Positions 32,867 through 40,782 of a DNA stretch of 51,449 nt are shown here, one piece after another (position 1 is the stretch's first letter; every line of letters starts with the position of its first letter). Below the pieces are notes generated by a model. The model worked only from the letters and a program-made list of their open reading frames with translations, ran no database searches and was not told where the DNA came from. The DNA lies in NCBI GenBank assembly GCA_958367245.1, contig CATXEA010000022.1, forward strand, positions 1 to 51,449, read 5' to 3'. Made by a program: the position numbers and the translations under genes. Source of the DNA: an uncultured Blautia sp. GTDB lineage: Bacteria; Bacillota; Clostridia; Lachnospirales; Lachnospiraceae.

Positions 32867-32909
32867 AAACCCCCGTTCCCACTCATAAACATAAAAGGGA
32901 AAGGGGGTT
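32867..32909 (+). promoter_or_regulatory. Hairpin that terminates pncB and covers the RBS of the next gene
   Basis: 13-bp arms (32867-32880 and 32897-32909, one mismatch). The right arm contains AAGGGGG, the ribosome binding site of the peptidase gene 7 bp further on. It could act as a leaky terminator, and also sequester that RBS in read-through RNA. Confidence 0.55.
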
Positions 32910-32915
32910 CATTTT

Positions 32916-33467
32916 ATGGTAAATTATATTCGTCTGATCAACAAAGAGCATCCGCTCCCCGCAGATTATATTCCGGAAAATCTGGTGGATACAGGTATTC
33001 CCTTCGACGCCCTGCCGGGAGACCCGAAACGGCTTATGGAAATGAAAGCCGCCAAAGCTGCTCATTACCTTTTTGTAGCAGCTCATAAAGAAGGGCTTCA
33101 TCTGTTCGGCATATCCGGCTATCGCTCCTACAGCCGCCAGAAAGAGCTTTACAACGGAAGTCCATACATAGCCGCTCCCGGAACAAGCGAGCACCAGAGC
33201 GGCCTTGCCCTTGATGTTTCAAGTCCGTCCAATAATATGGAGCTTACAGACTCCTTTGCCCATACTCCGGAAGGCATATGGCTGGCAAAAAACGCCTCGC
33301 TTTATGGCTATCTTCTCAGATATCCCCAAAACAAAGAAGCTATTACCGGTGTTCCCGGCGAACCCTGGCATATCCGCTATGTAGGAAAAGAACTGGCGCA
33401 CTGTCTCACTCTTACCGGACTGACTCTGGAGGAATATCATTCACTTATTTACAAAAGCTCTCAATAG
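32916..33467 (+). CDS. M15-family D-Ala-D-Ala carboxypeptidase (VanY/DdcY-like)
   Basis: The 183-residue protein has the M15B zinc motifs SEHQSGLALDVS (His and Asp ligands) and EPWHIRYVG (catalytic Glu, His ligand), with GISGYRSYSRQKELY before them. These enzymes trim the terminal D-Ala from peptidoglycan stem peptides. No signal peptide or membrane helix is visible from ATG 32916, although the substrate is usually outside or at the membrane. It may act on cytosolic precursors or use an unusual export route. Its 3' end overlaps the converging nanA by 23 bp. Confidence 0.88.
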   Translation: MVNYIRLINKEHPLPADYIPENLVDTGIPFDALPGDPKRLMEMKAAKAAHYLFVAAHKEGLHLFGISGYRSYSRQKELYNGSPYIAAPGTSEHQSGLALDVSSPSNNMELTDSFAHTPEGIWLAKNASLYGYLLRYPQNKEAITGVPGEPWHIRYVGKELAHCLTLTGLTLEEYHSLIYKSSQ

Positions 33468-34365
33468 CGTCGTCAATCATCTTCGCGCATTTTTTAATCT
33501 GCTCCATATCCTCAGGAATGATATCCGGAAGCGGTTTACGAACGCCGCCGATATCAAGCCCGTCACGGATTCTCATAATCTCTTTCATAACTGCATAGAG
33601 ATTTCCATGACATGCGCACATAGCGTAAATAATTGCATCTGCCGCATTCTGAACATCAAGAGCTTCCGCCATTTTTCCGGCTTCGACAAGCTCTTTGATT
33701 TTCAGGTAAAGCTCAGGCATAACGCCGTATGTTCCGCCGATACCGCCGTCAGCGCCCATAGCAAGACCGGAAACAAGCTGCTCATCCGGACCGTTGAATA
33801 CTACGAAATCTTTTCCGCCTTCCATCTTGAACATCTGGATATCCTGAACAGGCATAGAACTGTTCTTCACAGCAACAACTCTCGGATTTTTCTTCATTTC
33901 TTTAAATAATGGCATTGTTAATGCAACGCCTGCAAGCTGCGGAATGTTATAGATAACAAAGTCCGTATTCGGCGCTGCGCTGGAAATGTCGTTCCAGTAT
34001 TCAGCGATTGCATATTCCGGAAGATGGAAATAAATTGGAGGAATAGATGCGATCGCATCTACGCCAAGGCTTTCCGCATGAGCTGCAAGCTCCTTACTGT
34101 CTGCTGTATTGTTACATGCAACATGCGCGATAACTGTAAGCTTCCCCTCCGCAGCCTTCATCACATGCTCAAGAAGAAGCTTTCTCTCTGCAACGCTCTG
34201 GTAAATACACTCACCGGAAGAACCGCCTACATATACGCCTTTTACACCTTTATTAATAAGGTGTTTTGTAAGAGCCTCAACTCTTTCCGGACTGATATTT
34301 CCCTCTGCATCATAACATGCGTAAAATGCCGGAATGATTCCCTGATACTTAGTAATGTCTTTCAT
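33445..34365 (-). CDS. nanA: N-acetylneuraminate lyase
   Basis: The start at 34365 follows AGAGGAA; the product is 306 residues. It is a DapA-superfamily TIM barrel. The Schiff-base Lys lies in RVVAVKNSSMPVQD, the catalytic Tyr in VIYNIPQLAGV, and the carboxylate-binding GGSSGE is near residue 48. The start YQGIIPAFYACYDAEGNIS is typical of sialic acid lyases rather than dihydrodipicolinate synthase. It cleaves N-acetylneuraminate to ManNAc and pyruvate. It is divergent from the RpiR regulator; nanE is close by. No nanK or sialic acid transporter is in the window. Confidence 0.88.
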   Translation of the reverse strand: MKDITKYQGIIPAFYACYDAEGNISPERVEALTKHLINKGVKGVYVGGSSGECIYQSVAERKLLLEHVMKAAEGKLTVIAHVACNNTADSKELAAHAESLGVDAIASIPPIYFHLPEYAIAEYWNDISSAAPNTDFVIYNIPQLAGVALTMPLFKEMKKNPRVVAVKNSSMPVQDIQMFKMEGGKDFVVFNGPDEQLVSGLAMGADGGIGGTYGVMPELYLKIKELVEAGKMAEALDVQNAADAIIYAMCACHGNLYAVMKEIMRIRDGLDIGGVRKPLPDIIPEDMEQIKKCAKMIDDAIESFCK

Positions 34366-34413
34366 AGTCTTTTCCTCTTTTCTTGCTTGTTTATATCCAA
34401 AGGATAACATTTA

Positions 34414-34429
34414 TGAAAATTTTTTTCAA
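34414..34429. promoter_or_regulatory. Sialic acid operator candidate, copy 1 (nanA)
   Basis: On the minus strand TTGAAAAAAATTTTCA matches the nanE copy (36300-36315) at 15 of 16 positions. It contains the -35 (TTGAAA) of a likely nanA promoter, with TATCCT 17 bp further. RpiR-type repressor binding would block it. Confidence 0.65.
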
Positions 34430-34439
34430 TGTTTTTAAT

Positions 34440-34454
34440 AAATGAAATTCATTT
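34440..34454. promoter_or_regulatory. 15-bp perfect palindrome in the nanA-rpiR intergenic region
   Basis: AAATGAA-A-TTCATTT, 10 bp from operator copy 1. It may be a second regulator site, or serve the regulator's own promoter. The rest of this 257-bp gap holds only short hairpins, near 34541 and 34568. Confidence 0.5.
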
Positions 34455-34622
34455 CTATTTTTATGCACTTTTTACAAACAATCTTTTTATTCCGGATATC
34501 CTTGCACCTTAAATCCTCTTGCTTTATAATAGAGAAAGATGTTGCTTCGCAACGCGCATTTTTCAGCAAGAATGCCCAAGCGTTCTTGAAATAAGGCTAT
34601 TTACTTAAGAGGAGGTAATTTT

Positions 34623-35480
34623 TTGACGACAAATGTCCTGGAAGCAATTACGGAAAAGTACCATTCACTGACCCGTTCCGGTAAAAAACTGGCGGACTAT
34701 ATCTTTGCCCACACCACGGAATCTCAGTATCTCTCCATCACATCGCTTGCAGAAAACTGCGATGTATCGGAAGCAACAATTACACGTTTCTGCCGCGCGC
34801 TGGGCTATCCCAGTTATAACGCCTTTAAACTGGCTCTTGCACAGGCTGACCATGTAACAGACCTTGGCGACCCTACCGCCTGTAACGAACCTATCACTTC
34901 CAAGGATTCCACTGACACTATGTGCCGCAAAGTCCATGCAGCCAATATTGCAGCTCTCAACGAAACTCTCGAACTTCTGGACGAGGGAAGCCTGATGAGC
35001 GCCTCGCGTCTTCTTGCCTCTTCCGAAAAAGTTTACTGCTTCGGTCATGGTGGCAGCAGCATCATGGCAATGGAGGCATGGGCACGTTTTTCCACTGCTG
35101 CTTCGAATTTTATTCACATTACAGATTCCCATATGCAGGCAATGGCAATTGCTCTTGCCACACCGAAGGATGCAATCCTCTTCTTCTCTTATTCCGGTTC
35201 TACAAAGGATATGGAAGATATTTTTAATGTTGCGCAGGAACGAAAAGTTCCAATTATTCTGATTACCCATTTCCCGAAATCGAGAGCGGCAGAATTTGCA
35301 CAAATCATACTTCAGTGCGGTTATAACGAAAGCCCCCTGCAATCCGGCTCCATCTCTGCGAAAGTCGGGCAGTTATTTCTGATTGACTGTCTCTTTTACG
35401 GTTTCTGTCGGCTGAATCCGGAACTTCGCGCTGCAGCCCGTTCCTCCACAGCAAAAGCCATAGCCAATAAGCTTTTATAG
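34623..35480 (+). CDS. RpiR/MurR-family transcriptional regulator of sialic acid genes
   Basis: The gene starts at TTG 34623, set by AGAGGAGG 7 bp upstream; no ATG fits. The 285-residue protein has an N-terminal RpiR helix-turn-helix (about 1-80, SITSLAENCDVSEATITRFC) and a C-terminal SIS sugar-phosphate domain (about 120-260, YCFGHGGSSIMAMEAWARF and FSYSGSTKDM). Such regulators bind ManNAc-6-P or GlcNAc-6-P. Placement between nanA and nanE and the shared operator candidates point to a NanR role. Confidence 0.85.
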   Translation: MTTNVLEAITEKYHSLTRSGKKLADYIFAHTTESQYLSITSLAENCDVSEATITRFCRALGYPSYNAFKLALAQADHVTDLGDPTACNEPITSKDSTDTMCRKVHAANIAALNETLELLDEGSLMSASRLLASSEKVYCFGHGGSSIMAMEAWARFSTAASNFIHITDSHMQAMAIALATPKDAILFFSYSGSTKDMEDIFNVAQERKVPIILITHFPKSRAAEFAQIILQCGYNESPLQSGSISAKVGQLFLIDCLFYGFCRLNPELRAAARSSTAKAIANKLL

Positions 35481-35499
35481 TTTCAAAATTTATCCCGTC

Positions 35500-35534
35500 A
35501 AAAAGGATGTCCCGTAAAAGGCACATCCTTTTTT
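35500..35534. terminator. Bidirectional terminator between rpiR-type gene and nanE
   Basis: 10-bp arms (35501-35510 and 35523-35532) with A/T runs on both sides. Confidence 0.8.
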
Positions 35535-35547
35535 AATTACTTTCATT

Positions 35548-36249
35548 TTATTTACTTTCATTGATCGCATTCATAAATCTCTGCGCAATTTCCAGCGGAC
35601 GTGTAATTGCCCCTCCTACTACAATAGACCACGCGCCTGTCTGAAGAGCTTTTACAGCCTGATCCGGATAATGAATCTTACCTTCTCCGATAACCGGAAT
35701 ATCAATATCTTTTGCAAGACGACTCATCAGTTCATAATCAGGTTCATCTTTCTTGGATGTATAATCCGTATATCCGCTCATGGTTGTTCCGACGATGTCT
35801 ACGCCGCATTTCCAAGCATTCACGCCCTCTTCATAGTTGGAAATATCTGCCATGAGAATGATATCCGGATATTTTTCTTTAATCTGTGCAATAAATTCGT
35901 TGATTGTTGTTCCGTCGCCACGTTTGCGAAGCGTACAGTCAAGTGCCACCACATCTGAACCCGCTGCCACAAGATCATCTACCTCTTTCATGGTAGGAGT
36001 GATATAAGCTTCATATCCCGGATACTGGATTTTTACCAGACCGATGACCGGAAGCCCTGTTTCTTCTTTGATTGCGACTACGTCACGGATACTGCTTGTA
36101 CGGATTGCCGGTGTCCCTGCCTGCTTTGCGGCACGAGCCATAAGGTACATAACAGATTTCTCCTCAACATACAGAGGCTCTCCCTGTACTGCCTGACATG
36201 AAATAATCATCTTTCCACGAATCGCATCTAAGATTTCCTGTTTTGTCAT
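35548..36249 (-). CDS. nanE: N-acylglucosamine-6-phosphate 2-epimerase
   Basis: The 233-residue TIM-barrel protein converts ManNAc-6-P into GlcNAc-6-P in sialic acid breakdown. NanE signatures are GKMIISCQAVQGEPL, IRTSSIRDVVAIKE, LPVIGLVKIQYPG, the catalytic-Lys region DVVALDCTLRKRGDG, and GTTMSGYTDYT. RBS GAGAGG. Single gene with its own promoter, carrying the operator candidate. The missing ManNAc kinase (nanK) must be elsewhere. Confidence 0.93.
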   Translation of the reverse strand: MTKQEILDAIRGKMIISCQAVQGEPLYVEEKSVMYLMARAAKQAGTPAIRTSSIRDVVAIKEETGLPVIGLVKIQYPGYEAYITPTMKEVDDLVAAGSDVVALDCTLRKRGDGTTINEFIAQIKEKYPDIILMADISNYEEGVNAWKCGVDIVGTTMSGYTDYTSKKDEPDYELMSRLAKDIDIPVIGEGKIHYPDQAVKALQTGAWSIVVGGAITRPLEIAQRFMNAINESK

Positions 36250-36288
36250 AACATACCCTCTCTTTTATAAAATTTGTTTGATAGTTCT

Positions 36289-36316
36289 ATTATAATACTT
36301 TGGAAAAAATTTTCAA
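36289..36316 (-). promoter_or_regulatory. Promoter of nanE
   Basis: TTGAAA (36311-36316), a 16-bp spacer and perfect TATAAT (36289-36294), minus strand, 40 bp before the ATG. Confidence 0.7.
36300..36315. promoter_or_regulatory. Sialic acid operator candidate, copy 2 (nanE)
   Basis: TTGGAAAAAATTTTCA differs at one position from copy 1 and covers the -35 and spacer of the nanE promoter. Confidence 0.65.
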
Positions 36317-36392
36317 CATTGATTTTACGAGAAAATTTTTATCATTATTCAGCATATTTTATAAAAGAGCATTTTTCTTCCGCAAAAAGTTC

Positions 36393-36941
36393 TTACTGTT
36401 CCATCTGACGTCCCAGAAATCCAGCCGCAGTCTTTACCAGCATCTCTTCTGCATCTCCCATAACCTCTTTTTCATTTTTCCCCATAAGAATCACCGAACC
36501 AATCGCATCTCCTGCGCTGATGATTGGCTGCATAAGCTGAGAATAAAAAAGAGCTCCCTGGTCATCCACCACCGGAATTTTTCCTTTTTCATTCCCGTTA
36601 AAGCATCTGCTCTCTCTTCCGGAAATCGCCTCTTCAAGTCTGCTGCTTATCTCTTTTCCACTGAATTCCCTGCTCCCGCTTCCTGCCGCCGCAACAACCT
36701 GATCATGATCTGTGATACATGCCACGCAGCCTGTCGTCTGGGACAGAGCCTCCGCATATTCTTTTGCAAAAATACTAAGCTCTCCGATAGGAGAATATTT
36801 CTTCAGAATCACCTGACCTTCCCTGTCTGTAAAAATCTCAAGCGGAGTACCTTCCTTAATCCTGAGTGTTCTCCGGATTTCCTTTGGAATCACCACTCTT
36901 CCCAAATCATCAATTCTCCTGACAATCCCTGTCGCTTTCAT
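36393..36941 (-). CDS. spoVT: Stage V sporulation protein T (SpoVT), AbrB-type regulator
   Basis: The 182-residue protein has the swapped-hairpin AbrB/MazE-type DNA-binding domain at residues 1-52 (MKATGIVRRIDDLGRVVIPK ... RTLRIKEGTPLEIF) and a C-terminal GAF-like domain (about 55-182). This full-length pairing and the sequence are diagnostic of SpoVT, the late forespore regulator acting with sigma-G. RBS GGAGG. It marks the organism as a spore former. Confidence 0.95.
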   Translation of the reverse strand: MKATGIVRRIDDLGRVVIPKEIRRTLRIKEGTPLEIFTDREGQVILKKYSPIGELSIFAKEYAEALSQTTGCVACITDHDQVVAAAGSGSREFSGKEISSRLEEAISGRESRCFNGNEKGKIPVVDDQGALFYSQLMQPIISAGDAIGSVILMGKNEKEVMGDAEEMLVKTAAGFLGRQMEQ

Positions 36942-37037
36942 AAAATAAGTTCCTCCATTTTCTTTATCTATCCATGAAATTCCTGTAATTCCAATGATAG
37001 TATCTGTAAAACAGAGGAACTTATACTTTTTACGATT

Positions 37038-37415
37038 TTATTTTTCTTTCTTCGCGTTTTCTTTTTTATGAGCCATCTCACGCTGTTTCGTAAGATCGCT
37101 GTACTCCCATTCAATAATCCGGTTATTTACCAGAAGGTCAAACACCTCCTGCTGCTGAGGCGTCATTTTCATTCCTATAGTTGTATTATAATCCGTGAGA
37201 ACACATCCTGTCTTTTCCACCATCCAGAAAAGAGCGGAATCGTCTTCCGGAATCATTTTCCAGATTTCATTATCCGATTCCGGCAGCATATCCATCAAAG
37301 TCTGCAAATGCCCTTTTTCCAACAGTCTGTAATCTCCGTCCGGCATAATAACCCCGTCTGACAGTTTGTCTTTTTTATCTCCATAACTGTCGATCAATTC
37401 CTGTGTCACTTTCAT
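37038..37415 (-). CDS. Conserved hypothetical protein
   Basis: The 125-residue cytosolic protein starts at ATG 37415 (MKVTQELIDSYG), with GAGGGG upstream. It is acidic in the middle, with a basic lysine-rich end (KKENAKKEK) and no membrane segment. I cannot assign a family. It is 96 bp before spoVT, same strand, so co-expression is possible. Confidence 0.65.
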   Translation of the reverse strand: MKVTQELIDSYGDKKDKLSDGVIMPDGDYRLLEKGHLQTLMDMLPESDNEIWKMIPEDDSALFWMVEKTGCVLTDYNTTIGMKMTPQQQEVFDLLVNNRIIEWEYSDLTKQREMAHKKENAKKEK

Positions 37416-37563
37416 TTCACTGTTTCCCCTCTTTCTCTCTATCGTATTCAAGTATATAACAATTTTCTACTTTTGGCTACCTTAACTCTCCGTCAGAATC
37501 AGGGAATTTCTAATTGTGAAAAAAAGATTTTTACTTTAGCGGGGTTTTATTATGAAAAAATAC

Positions 37564-37591
37564 TTGCATTTTAGAATATTCGTGGTATAGT
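37564..37591 (+). promoter_or_regulatory. Promoter of the hemolysin III gene
   Basis: TTGCAT (37564-37569), a 16-bp spacer and TATAGT (37586-37591), 59 bp before the ATG. Confidence 0.6.
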
Positions 37592-37650
37592 TATCGTATA
37601 CTTATAACATAGTTTTGAATACTACATTGTGTTTTAGGAGGCGACTTATT

Positions 37651-38313
37651 ATGAAACTGAAATTAAAGGACCCGGGAAGCGCCATCACTCATGGTATCGC
37701 CATGCTTCTTGCAATAGCCGGAACTGTTCCGCTGATTATAAAAGCTGCACGACAGCCCGATAACTTACACATTACCGCATTGAGTATTTTTATTTTATCC
37801 ATGATTCTTTTATACGCGGCAAGTACCATTTACCATTCTGTGAACTCCTCAGAGAAAGTAAACAGGCGTCTACGTAAAATTGACCATATGATGATTTTTG
37901 TTATGATTGCAGGCAGCTATACTCCTGTATGCCTGATTGCGCTGCATAACCGCATTGGATATATTTTATGCGCTCTTGTATGGGGAATTGCAATTCTGGG
38001 TATCATCCTGAAAGGCTGCTGGATCAACTGCCCGAAATGGCTGTCCTCTGTACTTTATATCAGTATGGGATGGCTGTGCGTGCTTGCCTTTGTTCCCATT
38101 TTTCACGCGCTCCCGCGAGCAGGATTTGACTGGCTTCTGGCAGGAGGTATTATTTACACAATCGGCGGAATTATTTACGCATTGAAGCTTCCGATTTTTA
38201 ATTCCAAACATAAGAACTTCGGTTCCCATGAAATCTTTCATGTGTTTATTATGCTCGGAAGCGCATGTCATTTCATTGTGATGTATTTCTTCATTGCGCC
38301 TATGGCAATCTGA
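37651..38313 (+). CDS. Hemolysin III / TrhA family membrane protein
   Basis: ATG 37651 follows TAGGAGG; the product is 220 residues with seven helices. PAQR-superfamily landmarks are present: DPGSAITHGIA with the first His, ASTIYHSVN, KIDHMMIFVMIAGSYTPVCL, and HEIFHVFIMLGSACHFIVMY with three C-terminal His. These positions form a metal site in the family. The name hemolysin is historical; bacterial members (TrhA) affect membrane energetics and fluidity. Single gene. Confidence 0.92.
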   Translation: MKLKLKDPGSAITHGIAMLLAIAGTVPLIIKAARQPDNLHITALSIFILSMILLYAASTIYHSVNSSEKVNRRLRKIDHMMIFVMIAGSYTPVCLIALHNRIGYILCALVWGIAILGIILKGCWINCPKWLSSVLYISMGWLCVLAFVPIFHALPRAGFDWLLAGGIIYTIGGIIYALKLPIFNSKHKNFGSHEIFHVFIMLGSACHFIVMYFFIAPMAI

Positions 38314-38347
38314 AAAATATCTGTAAATATCATTTATTTCAAGCGCT

Positions 38348-38387
38348 AAAAAAGGAAACGCTCTGGCTGACAGCGTTTCCTTTTTTT
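38348..38387. terminator. Bidirectional terminator
   Basis: Perfect 15-bp arms (38348-38362 and 38372-38386) ending in T and A runs, between the converging hemolysin III and transglutaminase-like genes. Confidence 0.9.
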
Positions 38388-38395
38388 ACTCAATA

Positions 38396-39364
38396 TTAAA
38401 CAGCCTCTTTAATCAGAGGACTTAACGGGTACACTCCATATGTCACCCCATAATGCCTGCTGAAGCTCTTTGCCTCCGCAAACAGCGGGTCATAGACAAG
38501 TCCGTTGATTTCCGCCCAGCTATGTCCGCTTCCGGTTCCATCAGTCTTTCTGGAATCTACGCATACATAAACTTCTTTATATCCCAAAGCTTTCGCAAGA
38601 TATGCAAAAGCGCAGGCATCTGAAAAACAATTTCCTCTTCCATTCAAGAAATGGTCATTTGCATATAAGGCAATCCATCCATCCGGTTTCGTAAATGGTC
38701 TTACTGTTTTGTAATACTTAGACATCACCCAACGGAAACATTTCTCCAACTTCTGACTTTGGCTCATACTGCTGGTTGTCACCTGAGATACGATTTTTCT
38801 TGCTCTGAGAAGAGTTTCATATTCGTATCCTTCTGTTTTCGTCATTGGTCTTCCATTAGGATGATAATATGCAGATCCGATTTTTTTCGCTTCTGCAACT
38901 CCTTCGTCTGTCAGGTAGTATGTTTTTCCATTGGCTTTCACAGTACCTGTTTGAAGAATCCCCTTTGAATTAAAAAAATAATATTTTTTATCAATTTTTA
39001 CAAGACCTTCACGACGGACACCATTGGTACCAAAGTAATATTTCTTTCCGTTAAGCGTTCTCCACTTTGTCGCCATTGTACCGCTGTTCTTAAAGAAGTA
39101 ATAAGTTTTTCCATTTATCTTCTGCATTCCTTTTAGAAGCACGCCATCTTTGTAATAGCGTTTTCTTATTCCATCTTTTAACGTAACCCAGCCATTTTTC
39201 TTTTCCGGCTGTGGCGTTACAATTGGCTCCGGTGTAATTGTCGGCGCTTCTGTTGGAATCGGTTCTGCCTGAAACAGGTCATTTTCAGCTGCATGAACCG
39301 GCAGCGCAAATAATGTACATACTGCTCCGATTAACAGGAAATTTTTCCATTTCTTCATCTTCAT
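38396..39364 (-). CDS. Secreted transglutaminase-like protein with cell-wall-binding repeats
   Basis: The 322-residue protein has a signal peptide (cleavage about residue 25, VHA-A) and a proline/threonine-rich linker (about 30-55). Four choline-binding-type repeats (about 57-165) follow, with aromatic cores such as KTYYFFKNSGTMATKWRTLN and KYYFGTNGVRREG. The C-terminal part (about 185-300) is a transglutaminase-like papain fold with Cys in GRGNCFSDACAFAYLAKALG, His in GSGHSWAEI and Asp in VYDPLFA. The complete triad suggests an active protease or crosslinking enzyme held at the envelope. It has a strong promoter and is monocistronic. Confidence 0.88.
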   Translation of the reverse strand: MKMKKWKNFLLIGAVCTLFALPVHAAENDLFQAEPIPTEAPTITPEPIVTPQPEKKNGWVTLKDGIRKRYYKDGVLLKGMQKINGKTYYFFKNSGTMATKWRTLNGKKYYFGTNGVRREGLVKIDKKYYFFNSKGILQTGTVKANGKTYYLTDEGVAEAKKIGSAYYHPNGRPMTKTEGYEYETLLRARKIVSQVTTSSMSQSQKLEKCFRWVMSKYYKTVRPFTKPDGWIALYANDHFLNGRGNCFSDACAFAYLAKALGYKEVYVCVDSRKTDGTGSGHSWAEINGLVYDPLFAEAKSFSRHYGVTYGVYPLSPLIKEAV

Positions 39365-39410
39365 TTCTCTCCTCTGTCTTTAATACGTTGCTTATTGGCT
39401 GTATACCGTA

Positions 39411-39438
39411 ATTATACCTCTATCTACAACAAGGTCAA
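39411..39438 (-). promoter_or_regulatory. Promoter of the transglutaminase-like gene
   Basis: TTGACC (39433-39438), a 16-bp spacer and perfect TATAAT (39411-39416), minus strand, 47 bp before the ATG. Confidence 0.75.
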
Positions 39439-39498
39439 GACTTCTTATTTTCATCTTCCGTCTCTTTTGTTCCCGTTAACATATTTTCCCCGAAAATC

Positions 39499-40311
39499 TC
39501 AGTCTTCTATATCCATACTCCCGCTTCGGAAGCCTTCCAAATCAAGCGTAATGTATATAAATCCCAGTTCTTTCAGTTTCTTAATCACTTTTTCCCTGTG
39601 TTCCATAACTTCCGGAAATGTTTCTATATCTGTTTCCAGCCTTGCAGTTATTCCATGAACACGAAGTCTTACATTTTTCCACCCAAAGCTTCTGAAATAA
39701 TTTTCTGCTTCATCAATTCGTTTCAGTAATTCCAGATTGATTTCTGTTCCATAGGGAAGCCTTGTGGCAAGGCAAGGCGCTGACGGGCGTTCCGCTGTGG
39801 GAATTTCATATTCTTTTGCCATCTGCCTCACTTCTGCCTTCGTCACGCCGCAGTCAGCCAGAGGGCTTAATACGCCCAGCTCTCTTACTGCCTGAAGACC
39901 GGGTCTGTAAACGTGAAGATCGTCCTCATTACTTCCTTCAAGCAAAAGCTTTACCCCTTTTTCCGCCGCAAACTCCAGCATCTTTGTATATAGGGCTTTT
40001 TTACAAAAATAACATCTCTTTTTAGGGTTATTCTGCATCTCCGGAACTGCCAGTTCATTCATGGTAAGAATCTCATGGATTGCCTCTGTTTTTTCCAGAA
40101 CTTTTTTTGCAGCCTCCACATCTGCCTTCGGATGCAGGACAGTATCCATTGTAACTGCATAAACTTTCTTTCCTGTTTTTGCTGCTGCCTTACATGCCAT
40201 AATCAGAATCAGGCTGGAATCCACTCCTCCTGAAAAAGCCACGCAGATATCCTGCTCTGCGTATTTGTCAAACTGCTTCCTGAGAAGTTCCTTTTTTTCT
40301 GCTGTTATCAT
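39499..40311 (-). CDS. larE: ATP-dependent sacrificial sulfur transferase LarE
   Basis: The 270-residue PP-loop protein has SGGVDSSL near residue 28, the RCYFCKKALY motif, EGSNEDDLHVYRPG, and the sulfur-donor Cys in RPSAPCLATRLPYG. No cysteine follows that one, so it is of the single-cysteine type, in which the protein gives up its own sulfur and becomes dehydroalanine. In lactate racemase biogenesis LarE thiolates the LarB product before LarC inserts nickel. No larA, larB or larC lies in the window, so it may serve another nickel-pincer enzyme. Confidence 0.92.
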   Translation of the reverse strand: MITAEKKELLRKQFDKYAEQDICVAFSGGVDSSLILIMACKAAAKTGKKVYAVTMDTVLHPKADVEAAKKVLEKTEAIHEILTMNELAVPEMQNNPKKRCYFCKKALYTKMLEFAAEKGVKLLLEGSNEDDLHVYRPGLQAVRELGVLSPLADCGVTKAEVRQMAKEYEIPTAERPSAPCLATRLPYGTEINLELLKRIDEAENYFRSFGWKNVRLRVHGITARLETDIETFPEVMEHREKVIKKLKELGFIYITLDLEGFRSGSMDIED

Positions 40312-40335
40312 TTATTTTCCCGCTTTCTGTAAAAT

Positions 40336-40578
40336 TTAAAATGCCATAAGCTTTTTCTTTTTTTCTCTTGGCAACTGCTTAATCTCATATTCCCTTCTCA
40401 TGGCTTCTTCCTTCGTGTCAAATCCTTCATAATAGACCAGAACAACCGGACGCTTCGTCTTCGTGTACTTTGCGCCGTTTTTCCCTTCATTATGCGCTTT
40501 CAGCCGCTTTTCCAGACAGTTTGTCCACCCTGTATAAAAAGTTCCGTCTGCACATTCCACAATATACGTGTAATTCAT
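40336..40578 (-). CDS. GIY-YIG domain protein (UPF0213/YhbQ-like)
   Basis: The 80-residue single-domain protein has the GIY-YIG elements YTYIVECADGTFYTGWT, the catalytic-type Arg in KRLKAHNEGKNGAKYT, and the Glu in KEEAMRREYEIKQLPREKK. This size and pattern match the stand-alone UPF0213 group, implicated in DNA repair or structure-specific cleavage. 24 bp before larE on the same strand, so the two may share a transcript. Confidence 0.9.
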   Translation of the reverse strand: MNYTYIVECADGTFYTGWTNCLEKRLKAHNEGKNGAKYTKTKRPVVLVYYEGFDTKEEAMRREYEIKQLPREKKKKLMAF

Positions 40579-40603
40579 ATTTCTGCCACCTTTAATATGT
40601 AAA

Positions 40604-40739
40604 GGATAACCCTCCCAAAGGAAAGTTATCCTGATTTATATAAGAAGCAGCCGGTATCAAATGTATCTATCTATCCATCTATTCATAAAGCAGGTAGGAG
40701 AAAACCGACTGCGGATTTTTACTTTCCCACCTGCTTTAT
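40604..40739 (-). other. Two stable hairpins between the SH3 protein and GIY-YIG genes
   Basis: One hairpin (40685-40739) has perfect 11-bp outer arms and follows the SH3 gene by 43 bp. It lacks a clear U-tract but is the best terminator candidate. A second (about 40605-40631) has a 13-bp stem with G-U pairs, 26 bp before the GIY-YIG gene. A TATC/CATC tandem stretch lies between them. Nothing coding is seen. Confidence 0.5.
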
Positions 40740-40782
40740 TATACGTTCAATCTTCAGATTTGTGAATCCTGCCAGCAAACTT

